Made by a program: the position numbers and the translations under genes. The notes beneath the pieces are model-generated. The model was not told the origin of the DNA and searched no databases. It saw only the letters and a program-made list of their open reading frames with translations. From CAZILN01 sp964540005 (GTDB taxonomy: Bacteria > Bacteroidota > Bacteroidia > Bacteroidales > SM23-62), in contig CAZILN010000093.1 in NCBI GenBank assembly GCA_964540005.1, positions 1 to 7,487 on the forward strand: DNA of 7,487 nt, in the 5' to 3' direction. Shown here piece by piece: positions 1-5,907 of this stretch. Every line of letters starts with the position of its first letter. The first letter of the stretch is position 1.

Positions 1-607
1 TTTCACGGGAGCGCATTTCCTTCATTGCTTTCCAGATGGAATATTCCGGAATATCTTTAACATCCAGTTTCTGGTATATGCCGACAGCATTATTAATTGC
101 CGACATCATCTCTGGTTGGGTTATATTCTTGATGGTTTCAAGGATAATAACAATATTATCAGCCAGTAACCTTGCATCTTCAGCTGTATAATGGGAGATA
201 ATGTTATCAATGATGGTGGAGAGCTCCCTGAAAAACTCAAAATACCCCTTCTGTTCCAGTTCGTGCATCTTTTTAATGAAATCTATGATAACTTCCCTGG
301 CTACAGGACCCATATCCTGCATCAGGTCATGCGCACTTTCCAGGGTGGTAAGAATGTATGCAAACTTATCAATATTTTTTATAAGCTTGAATATCAGGTG
401 CTTAATATCGTCAACATTAAGCTCAATACCCTGGTTATCCAGCTCTGCAACCGTTGATTTAAATGCATCTTTGCCAATTACTGACAGGTCGGCAACCAGG
501 TCATCCATCCTCTGGCTCCTGAGTTTTTGTTGTACAGCACACTCCTGGATGATATCAAGTTTCTGGTTGATCTCATCTATTTGTTTCTGTATGTCTTTAT
601 CAGCCAT
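1..607 (-). CDS. DUF1641 domain protein, C-terminus cut by window edge
   Basis: The frame is open from an ATG at 605-607 to the left edge, giving 202 visible residues with no stop, so the gene is partial. The protein has no signal peptide or membrane segment. Residues 1-25 form a charged heptad-like helix (starting MADKDIQKQIDEINQKLDII), and the rest is predicted to be largely helical. A late segment (about 145-202) contains a NITQPEMM stretch, then IPEYSIWKAMKEMRSRE, which fits the conserved C-terminal part of DUF1641. The function of this family is not established. Members are often encoded beside sulfide:quinone oxidoreductases or formate dehydrogenases and are suspected to assist these redox enzymes at the membrane. 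Here it begins 23 bp after the sqr stop on the same strand, so it is very probably co-transcribed with sqr. The leader is A/T-rich with no Shine-Dalgarno sequence. The family call is from recalled motifs, not a search. Confidence 0.8.
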   Translation of the reverse strand, partial: MADKDIQKQIDEINQKLDIIQECAVQQKLRSQRMDDLVADLSVIGKDAFKSTVAELDNQGIELNVDDIKHLIFKLIKNIDKFAYILTTLESAHDLMQDMGPVAREVIIDFIKKMHELEQKGYFEFFRELSTIIDNIISHYTAEDARLLADNIVIILETIKNITQPEMMSAINNAVGIYQKLDVKDIPEYSIWKAMKEMRSRE

Positions 608-630
608 GATTTTTTATTTAAGAGCTTGGA

Positions 631-1860
631 TTATAATTGTTTCCCGGCCATAGACATCTCGGATTCGATAGGAAGTTCTTTACCCCTTAAAAGAATGTGC
701 CAATAAATCCAGCGGAACAGTACCTTGCCATAATGATTCATTTTAGTATTCTGCAGGAGGCCGAATGGTCCTATGCCAGGAAGGGGGAAGTTCCCCGGTA
801 GGGGTTCAGTATCGTAGTTAAAATCAATGATGGATCCCTTTCCAAACCCCGTCTCAATATAGCAGTTGGAGTGACCGTCAAATTTTGCTTTAAGGGGCCT
901 TCCTTCAATAGCACTGAGGAAATTCTCGTAAAGTACATCGGCAGCGAAATGGACCACAGAACCGGCTTTTGATGTCGGAATATTTGCTGCATCCCCCAGG
1001 ATAAAGACATTTTCAAATTTCTCGGATCTCAGGGTATATTTATCGGTAGGAATGAATCCCAGGTCATCACCCAGCCCGCTTCTTTCAATTACTTCACTGC
1101 CCATATTGACAGGTACAATGGTAAGCAGATCAAAATCAACTTCATTCTCATCATAGGAAACCAGTTTCTTATTATCATTATCAATATGTTCAATGTAGAA
1201 ATCCGGAATAACTTTAATATTCTTCTCCTTCATCAGATCTCCAAGCATTTTCGATGTACGTGGTTTTGTAAAGGCACCTGGAAGCGGGGTAACATATTCA
1301 ATCTCCACCTTATCCCTGATCCCGATCTCTGTGAAATAGTGATCAGCCAGGAAAACAAATTCAAGGGGAGCGACCGGACATTTAATGGGCATCTCGCACA
1401 GGGCCATTACCATTTTCCCGCCTTTCCAGTTCCTGATGAATTCATGCAGGGCCATGGCACCCTCAACGGTGTAAAAATCAAAAATGTTCTTATACCAGAG
1501 TTTGTCCTGTAAGCCCGGTGTTTCTTCAGGCACTGTCCTGGTACCGGTGGCTATGATCAGGTAATCATACACCAGGATGGTACCGCCATTCAGCATCACT
1601 TTATTGTTGTCCGCATCTATGCGGTCAATGCTGTTGTAGACAATATTAACCCCGGGAGGGATGAAATCGGCTTTGGGCTTGATGACATCCTGTTTCTTAT
1701 AAATACCGAAAGGGATGAACAGGAAACCAGGCTGATAGTAATGTTCTTTTACCTGGTCAACAATGGTGATATCCCACTCTGATCTGTCGAGTACTTTTCG
1801 AAGTTTATTGACCATAATGGTACCACCGGTACCGGCGCCAAGTACAACTAATTTTTTCAT
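631..1860 (-). CDS. sqr: Sulfide:quinone oxidoreductase-type FAD flavoprotein
   Basis: This 409-residue protein is of the usual SQR length. It probably oxidises sulfide to sulfane sulfur or polysulfide and passes the electrons to the quinone pool at the inner membrane. Seen: an N-terminal dinucleotide-binding motif VVLGAGTGG (residues 5-13), the YYQPGFLF segment typical of SQR (41-48), the second FAD-contact strand YLIIATGT (100-107), and a third FAD motif VFILGDAANIPTSKAG (285-300). The only cysteines are Cys155 and Cys161 (in CEMPIKCPVAP) and Cys333 (in SNCYIETGFGKG). Cys161 and Cys333 match the positions of the conserved catalytic pair. The C-terminal stretch KVLFRWIYWHILLRGKELP (379-397) resembles the amphipathic membrane anchor of SQRs. 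It leads the unit with the DUF1641 gene and has its own candidate promoter. A flavocytochrome c sulfide dehydrogenase-like or general NDH-2-like enzyme is the alternative; the cysteines and C-terminus favour SQR. Confidence 0.88.
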   Translation of the reverse strand: MKKLVVLGAGTGGTIMVNKLRKVLDRSEWDITIVDQVKEHYYQPGFLFIPFGIYKKQDVIKPKADFIPPGVNIVYNSIDRIDADNNKVMLNGGTILVYDYLIIATGTRTVPEETPGLQDKLWYKNIFDFYTVEGAMALHEFIRNWKGGKMVMALCEMPIKCPVAPLEFVFLADHYFTEIGIRDKVEIEYVTPLPGAFTKPRTSKMLGDLMKEKNIKVIPDFYIEHIDNDNKKLVSYDENEVDFDLLTIVPVNMGSEVIERSGLGDDLGFIPTDKYTLRSEKFENVFILGDAANIPTSKAGSVVHFAADVLYENFLSAIEGRPLKAKFDGHSNCYIETGFGKGSIIDFNYDTEPLPGNFPLPGIGPFGLLQNTKMNHYGKVLFRWIYWHILLRGKELPIESEMSMAGKQL

Positions 1861-1867
1861 TTAATGG

Positions 1868-1958
1868 ATATAATATGTTAGAGAAATACAGTCTGAAATT
1901 TGGTGGCACAAAGATATAAGAATCATACGAACTATTATAAATATATAACATATTATAT
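1868..1958. repeat. 13-bp perfect inverted repeat flanking the sqr promoter
   Basis: The arms are ATATAATATGTTA at 1868-1880 and TAACATATTATAT at 1946-1958, an exact 13-bp inverted repeat with a 65-bp spacer. The left arm ends 7 bp upstream of the sqr start codon, and the candidate -7 box lies between the arms. If that promoter is right, the far arm is upstream of the transcript, so the pair would act as DNA sites rather than as an RNA hairpin. The region is very A/T-rich, so chance is a real alternative. Confidence 0.4.
1909..1916 (-). promoter_or_regulatory. Candidate -7 element for sqr-DUF1641 unit
   Basis: On the minus strand this reads TATCTTTG, an exact match to the Bacteroidota -7 consensus TAnnTTTG. 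A start site a few bases downstream would give a leader of roughly 40-45 nt to the sqr ATG at 1860. No clear TTG -33 element is seen 19-21 bp upstream, so the call rests on the -7 box, the position and the A/T-rich upstream DNA. The rest of the 195-bp intergenic stretch (1861-2055) shows no gene. Confidence 0.5.
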
Positions 1959-2055
1959 ATAATAATAACTAAATATTTGAATAAATTACTATGATTATGG
2001 CTAAAGGCTTGTTATATAAAACTCAGAAAGAGAAAAAAGGGATTCGGATATCAGA

Positions 2056-2814
2056 TCAGCCGTTTATGGTATCCCTTATCCGTTTGGCGAAGTTTGAAGC
2101 AAAGATGAATTCGTTAAGATGTTTATTGTCGGTACTCAGGATCTCGTGCTTGGTACCTTCCCAGTATTTGATTCCCTGGGAGATAAATATAACCTTATCT
2201 CCGATTTCCATAACTGAATTCATATCATGGGTATTGACAATGGTGGTGATCTGAAATTCTTCAGTAATCTCTTTTATGAGGTTATCTATGACAATAGCTG
2301 TCGGGGGATCAAGTCCCGAGTTGGGCTCATCACAGAACAGGTATTTCGGATTCATTGAAATTGCCCTTGCAATGGCTACTCTCTTTCGCATTCCACCGCT
2401 TAATTCGGCAGGGTATAATTTATTGGATTCCTGCATATTCACATGCTGCAGACAGAAATTCACACGCTCAAGCTTTTCCTTAAAGCTTTTATTAGTGAAC
2501 ATATCAAGGGGATACATAACATTTTCTTCCACTGTGGAAGAATCAAAAAGGGCTGCACCCTGGAAAAGCATTCCGATTTCCTGGCGGATTACCTGTTTTT
2601 CTTTGAATTTCATTTTATTGAATACTCGCTCGTTGAACAAGATGTCGCCTTCATCCACTTCAAGCAGACCAACAATTGATTTTAGCAGAACAGTTTTACC
2701 GGAGCCGCTTTTCCCAATGATCAGGTTGGTCTTGCCCTGTTCAAAAACAGCGGAGATGTTGTCAAGGACAAGATTGTTTTCAAATGATTTTGATACATTC
2801 CGTACTTCAATCAT
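2056..2814 (-). CDS. mlaF: MlaF-type ABC transporter ATPase (lipid transport)
   Basis: This 252-residue cytoplasmic ATPase probably powers lipid movement together with the MlaE-type permease encoded just upstream. The full ABC motif set is visible: Walker A GKSGSGKT (34-41), Q-loop Gln85 in MLFQGAALF, signature LSGGMRKRVAIARA (138-151), Walker B YLFCDEP (158-164), D-loop NSGLDP (165-170) and H-loop His196 in NTHD. The MLFQGAALFDSSTVEENV stretch and the SGGMRKRVAIARA signature are characteristic of the MlaF/Ttg2A/Mkl group. The ATG at 2812-2814 overlaps the permease stop as ATGA, which supports this start and translational coupling. The C-terminus lacks a long regulatory extension. No terminator hairpin is evident after the stop at 2056. 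The substrate is inferred from the family (glycerophospholipid) and is not shown by the sequence. Confidence 0.92.
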   Translation of the reverse strand: MIEVRNVSKSFENNLVLDNISAVFEQGKTNLIIGKSGSGKTVLLKSIVGLLEVDEGDILFNERVFNKMKFKEKQVIRQEIGMLFQGAALFDSSTVEENVMYPLDMFTNKSFKEKLERVNFCLQHVNMQESNKLYPAELSGGMRKRVAIARAISMNPKYLFCDEPNSGLDPPTAIVIDNLIKEITEEFQITTIVNTHDMNSVMEIGDKVIFISQGIKYWEGTKHEILSTDNKHLNEFIFASNFAKRIRDTING

Positions 2815-3551
2815 AACAGGATCAATTGGGTGAGTATAAGGTTAAATAACAGGACCACTATACTGCTATAGACCACTGCCCTGGTAGATGCTTTACCCAC
2901 TTCTACGGATCCGCCTTCTACAAAATAACCATGGTAGGATGAGACCGAGGAAATGATGAATGCAAATACGATTATTTTTTTCATGGCATAAGTAAAGTAA
3001 TGCGGATAGAATACATATTGTATACCATAAATGTAATCCTGTGGTGTACAGATGTCAGTAAGGATACTTATTACATAACCTGCGAATATCCCAACAATCA
3101 GGCTGAGTATGCATAACAGAGGGAAGAAGAGTACGGAAGCAATTATTTTAGGGAGGATCAGGAAAGATGCTGAATTCACCCCCATGATCTCGAGTGCATC
3201 AATTTGTTCGGTTACTCTCATGGTCCCTATCTCAGAAGAGATGTAGGAACCGACTTTGCCGGCCAGTATCAGGGCTACCATTGTGGGGGAGAATTCGAGC
3301 AGGAGGCCGTCACGGACGGCCACGCCGATAAGATATCTTGGCAGAAAGGGACTTTCAATATTATTTTCAACCTGGATAGTTATTGCTGCGCCTACAAAGG
3401 TTGATATGACGACAACAATACCCACGGAATTGATGCCAAGGTTTTCCAGCTCTTTCATTATCTGCCTGTAATACATCCTGATCTTTTCTGGCCAGGAAAA
3501 AACCTTAAACATCAGCTGGAAATACCTTCCTATGTGAAATAAATACCGCAT
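2811..3551 (-). CDS. mlaE: MlaE-type ABC transporter permease (lipid transport)
   Basis: This 246-residue protein is the inner-membrane permease that would pair with the MlaF-type ATPase, with which it overlaps by 4 bp. Residues 1-40 form an amphipathic N-terminal interfacial helix region. Hydrophobic segments follow at about 42-60, 82-100, 130-168, 190-205 and 225-246. The MlaE family hallmark is clear: LAGKVGSYISSEIGTMRVTEQIDALEIMG (about 96-124, conserved residues Gly98, Gly101, Glu107, Gly109, Met111, Thr114, Glu115, Gln116, Asp118, Ala119). A C-terminal GGSVEVGKASTRAVV segment (213-227) also fits. In Escherichia coli the MlaFEDB complex moves phospholipids between the membranes; a similar role is inferred here. 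No MlaD/MCE or MlaB gene lies beside it in this window. The start ATG at 3549-3551 gives the expected length and leaves about 50 nt of leader from the candidate promoter. Confidence 0.92.
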   Translation of the reverse strand: MRYLFHIGRYFQLMFKVFSWPEKIRMYYRQIMKELENLGINSVGIVVVISTFVGAAITIQVENNIESPFLPRYLIGVAVRDGLLLEFSPTMVALILAGKVGSYISSEIGTMRVTEQIDALEIMGVNSASFLILPKIIASVLFFPLLCILSLIVGIFAGYVISILTDICTPQDYIYGIQYVFYPHYFTYAMKKIIVFAFIISSVSSYHGYFVEGGSVEVGKASTRAVVYSSIVVLLFNLILTQLILL

Positions 3552-3609
3552 AATACTATTTTCTACGGATGAGTAATAATCTTCTTTCTGAAAAATTACC
3601 TCTTGAGAG

Positions 3610-3617
3610 CAAATTTA
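3610..3617 (-). promoter_or_regulatory. Candidate -7 element for mlaE-mlaF
   Basis: On the minus strand this reads TAAATTTG, matching the TAnnTTTG consensus of the Bacteroidota primary sigma factor. It lies 58 bp upstream of the mlaE start. No convincing -33 TTG is seen at the expected distance. The box overlaps one arm (3612-3617) of a small A/T-rich inverted repeat whose partner is at 3632-3637, and a short CTTTT-T-AAAAG palindrome lies between. These could be an operator or simply A/T-rich composition. Confidence 0.4.
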
Positions 3618-3720
3618 AACTTTTTAAAAGGTAAATTACTAATAAATTGAGATATTGCCAGGACTAGCGGCAGAGATATCCTTCCGGGGATAAAAATGAG
3701 GTAATTAATAATTTAATCTG

Positions 3721-3728
3721 TACTTTTG
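3721..3728 (+). promoter_or_regulatory. Candidate -7 element for mannose-1-P guanylyltransferase
   Basis: TACTTTTG followed by CA matches the Bacteroidota -7 consensus TAnnTTTG exactly. It ends 19 bp before the ATG at 3748, so the leader would be only about 12-15 nt, A-rich (AGAAAAAAAGCGA) and without a Shine-Dalgarno sequence. No clear TTG -33 element is visible. Together with the minus-strand box at 3610-3617, it makes the 196-bp interval 3552-3747 a divergent promoter region; nothing else is seen in it. Confidence 0.5.
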
Positions 3729-3747
3729 CATTCCAGAAAAAAAGCGA

Positions 3748-4842
3748 ATGGATTCCAATAATTATTGTATAATCATGGCGGGCGGTGTTGGCAGCCGTTT
3801 CTGGCCTTTGAGCCGTTCATCCAAGCCAAAGCAATTTCTTGATATTCTGGGAACGGGTTCTTCACTGCTCAGGCAGACATTTGACCGGTTCGTACAAATC
3901 ATCCCGGCAGAAAATATCTTGATTGTAACCAGTTCGGTTTATGGCGATATTGTCATGGAGCAGATACCAGAGATGTCCGAAGAGAATATACTGCTGGAAC
4001 CGTTGAGGAGAAATACGGCTCCTTGTATAGCCTATGCCAGTTATAAGATCAAGAAAAAAAATCCTGATGCCAGGATAGTTGTAGCCCCTTCTGATCATCT
4101 GATCATTAAGGAGAGTAAATTTCTGAAAGTGGTTGAGAAAGGCCTTGATTTTGTTGGAAGTGAAAATGCATTGCTGACTCTGGGGATTACTCCCAGTCGG
4201 CCTGAAACAGGTTATGGATATATACAGGTCAACGGGGATGCCCCGAAACCAACCAAAGAACGTTCAATCAGTCCGGTTAAGACCTTTACTGAAAAGCCGG
4301 ATATGAAAATGGCCAGGGTTTTTCTTGAAAGTGGTGAGTTTTACTGGAATGCAGGGATCTTCTTCTGGTCACTCGAATCCATTCTCAATGCACTGCAACG
4401 ATACCTCCCGGAGGTTGATTCCATTTTTTCAGAAATGAAGGGAGTTTATAATACAAACAGGGAGAAAAAATATATTGCCGAAGCCTATGCCGGTTGCAAG
4501 AACATATCGATTGACTACGGTGTAATGGAAAAAGCTGCGAATGTCTATGTACTTACTTCTGATTTCGGTTGGTCAGATCTAGGGACCTGGGGATCATTAT
4601 ATGAACAGAAAAAGAAGGATAAGGCAAAAAATTCCATTACGGGGGAAAACGTAATGTCCTATGATCTGAAGAACTGTTTCGTAAACTTACCGGATGATAA
4701 GCTGGCTGTTATACAGGGATTAGATGATTTCATTGTTGTGGAATCGGACGGGATCCTTCTTATATGCAATAAGAAGGAAGAACAGAAGATAAAAAACTTT
4801 GTCAACGACGTGCGCCTGCAAAAAGGCGAAGACCATATATAA
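3748..4842 (+). CDS. manC: Mannose-1-phosphate guanylyltransferase
   Basis: This 364-residue cytoplasmic enzyme converts mannose 1-phosphate and GTP to GDP-mannose and pyrophosphate, the donor for mannose-, fucose- and related sugar-containing surface glycans. Seen: the nucleotidyltransferase signature IMAGGVGSRFWPLSRSSKPKQF (9-30; Gly12, Gly13, Gly15, Arg17 and Lys28 are key), EPLRRNTAP (84-92), the metal-site region PSDH (114-117), GYGYI (155-159), FTEKP (180-184), WNAGIFFW (200-207), SIDYGVMEK (254-262) and GWSDLGTW (274-281). A short beta-rich tail (about 295-355) follows. The length fits a stand-alone guanylyltransferase; the C-terminal mannose-6-phosphate isomerase domain of the roughly 470-residue bifunctional enzymes is absent, so the isomerase must be encoded elsewhere. 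The gene is alone on this strand, with its own candidate promoter and a strong terminator directly after the stop codon. Confidence 0.95.
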   Translation: MDSNNYCIIMAGGVGSRFWPLSRSSKPKQFLDILGTGSSLLRQTFDRFVQIIPAENILIVTSSVYGDIVMEQIPEMSEENILLEPLRRNTAPCIAYASYKIKKKNPDARIVVAPSDHLIIKESKFLKVVEKGLDFVGSENALLTLGITPSRPETGYGYIQVNGDAPKPTKERSISPVKTFTEKPDMKMARVFLESGEFYWNAGIFFWSLESILNALQRYLPEVDSIFSEMKGVYNTNREKKYIAEAYAGCKNISIDYGVMEKAANVYVLTSDFGWSDLGTWGSLYEQKKKDKAKNSITGENVMSYDLKNCFVNLPDDKLAVIQGLDDFIVVESDGILLICNKKEEQKIKNFVNDVRLQKGEDHI

Positions 4843-4887
4843 AAAAACCGCCCCGGGTTCTTCAGGGCGGCCTATCTTTTTTTTTTT
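4841..4887. terminator. Bidirectional intrinsic terminator between manC and gldN
   Basis: A GC-rich stem CCGCCC (4848-4853) pairs with GGGCGG (4865-4870) around an 11-nt loop. On the plus strand it is followed after six bases by eleven T (4877-4887), ending manC transcription. On the minus strand the same stem is followed immediately by seven T (the A run at 4841-4847), a near-ideal terminator for gldN. The minus-strand U-tract overlaps the last two bases of the manC stop codon. Confidence 0.88.
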
Positions 4888-4911
4888 ATACCTCTATAAA
4901 ATTCTTTGGAT

Positions 4912-4974
4912 TTAATTGTTAATAGTAGTTGCCTGACATCATGAAATTATGTAGCAACTACTATTAACAATTAA
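4912..4974. repeat. Perfect 21-bp inverted repeat over the gldN stop codon
   Basis: The left arm is 4912-4932, beginning TTAATTGTTAATAGTAG, and the right arm is 4954-4974, its exact reverse complement, with a 21-nt loop (4933-4953). Pairing breaks on both sides of the arms, so the repeat is sharply bounded. In the gldN transcript the stem starts at the last base of the final Tyr codon and contains the TAA stop. There is no adjacent T-tract, so it is not itself a canonical terminator; the GC-rich terminator lies about 25 bp further on. It could be a 3'-end RNA stem-loop or a small palindromic element. Confidence 0.9.
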
Positions 4975-5888
4975 TATTCCCAAAGATCATGCTCGTAAAT
5001 GAAGATCTCATTCTTGATGCGTTCCGCCTCAAACATCAGATCCATACCATCCGAATAATCTCTGATTCCCCGGTTATTATATACATTTGATTCCTTGTAT
5101 ATGAAAGAACTGAAACGCCGTTGCACGAACAGGTCATCAAAAGAGGTGGGTTGCGCATCATTGTTCCTGTTGAAACAAAAATTCCTGGAAAAATAGTAAC
5201 GGATTTCAGGGTAATAAATCCAGAACAAGGGCTGTCGAAGAATGGTACCTGTTTTTTCATACAATTGTGTTCCTTGATTTAATACCTCTTCGGGTTCGAT
5301 CATAACAGGACAAATTCCTAAGATCCTGACCTTCATCATGGAATACCTTTTGTCAAAGAACCATTTTTCTTTTAAATACAGGCGGGTGATATTTGCAACT
5401 TTATTAGGCAGAATACCCCAACCAGTTGTATCGGTAACAGCCTGTCCCGTTATGGAATCCCTGTAGGTTACACGGATATAATCTCCTAATTCTGAGATTG
5501 CTTCATCTGTACTGAGTGGTTTTGCAAATTCATACTCATGATTATATAGAGTAGGGGCATACGCATATACGAGATGTTCCGGTTCCGGATTCTGCAGAAC
5601 CTCTAAAATGAGATTTACCAGGTTTTTTCTGTCTCCGATGTTCTGAGTTGGAAAATATAGCGGATGATTCATCTTTTCTCTCAGGTTGACTTCCCTCCAG
5701 ATGGTTTTTTCCCAGGTCACATCTGCTTCTCTCACAAATGGATAGGGTATGGGATTTTTCTGTGGTATATGCTCTTTGGCATACACCTCGTCTTTCTCAA
5801 CAAGATCAAGGGCCTGCGCCATGAGCATTGTACTTGCGAATCCCCATATGATCATGCAGGTTGCTACTGTTGTGATGAGCTTTTTCAT
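4971..5888 (-). CDS. gldN: Type IX secretion / gliding motility protein GldN
   Basis: This 305-residue protein fits the usual GldN/PorN size. Residues 1-25 are a Sec signal peptide: MKK, a hydrophobic core, then MLMAQA with likely cleavage around Ala25 or Ala27, so the mature protein is periplasmic. Family hallmarks are READVTWEKTIWREVNLREK with NHPLYFP (53-80), YLKEKWFFDKRYSMMKVRIL followed by GICP (171-194), LFWIYYPEIR (221-230) and SFDDLFVQRRFSSFIYKESN (249-268). In Flavobacterium and Porphyromonas, GldN/PorN associates with the lipoprotein GldK/PorK in a periplasmic ring under the outer membrane and contacts GldM/PorM, and is needed for type IX secretion. Here it starts 19 bp after the gldM stop on the same strand, in the conserved K-L-M-N order. 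The leader is A-rich without a Shine-Dalgarno sequence. It is the last gene of the unit and ends inside the inverted repeat. Confidence 0.95.
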   Translation of the reverse strand: MKKLITTVATCMIIWGFASTMLMAQALDLVEKDEVYAKEHIPQKNPIPYPFVREADVTWEKTIWREVNLREKMNHPLYFPTQNIGDRKNLVNLILEVLQNPEPEHLVYAYAPTLYNHEYEFAKPLSTDEAISELGDYIRVTYRDSITGQAVTDTTGWGILPNKVANITRLYLKEKWFFDKRYSMMKVRILGICPVMIEPEEVLNQGTQLYEKTGTILRQPLFWIYYPEIRYYFSRNFCFNRNNDAQPTSFDDLFVQRRFSSFIYKESNVYNNRGIRDYSDGMDLMFEAERIKNEIFIYEHDLWEY

Positions 5889-5907
5889 TCTATCTACGGT
5901 TTTATTT

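Noticed and set aside
201..653. Plus-strand 150-residue open frame
   Set aside because: It lies antisense to the DUF1641 gene, is rich in Ser/Cys/Ile runs with no family motif, and is a shadow of the real frame.
1990..2055. Possible terminator after mlaF
   Set aside because: A T-rich run (minus strand, near 2033-2038) is present, but I could not find a stable GC-rich stem before it.
1991..2254. Plus-strand 87-residue frame starting in the intergenic region
   Set aside because: Most of it is antisense to mlaF, and its intergenic part is short with no promoter or recognisable protein features.
2276..2833. Plus-strand 185-residue open frame
   Set aside because: It is antisense to mlaF, whose full set of ABC motifs proves the minus strand is coding. 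The plus-strand product has no recognisable domain.
3612..3637. A/T-rich palindrome upstream of mlaE as an operator
   Set aside because: Only 6-bp outer arms and a 5-bp inner stem with different centres. At this base composition that is expected by chance, so it is noted only with the promoter.
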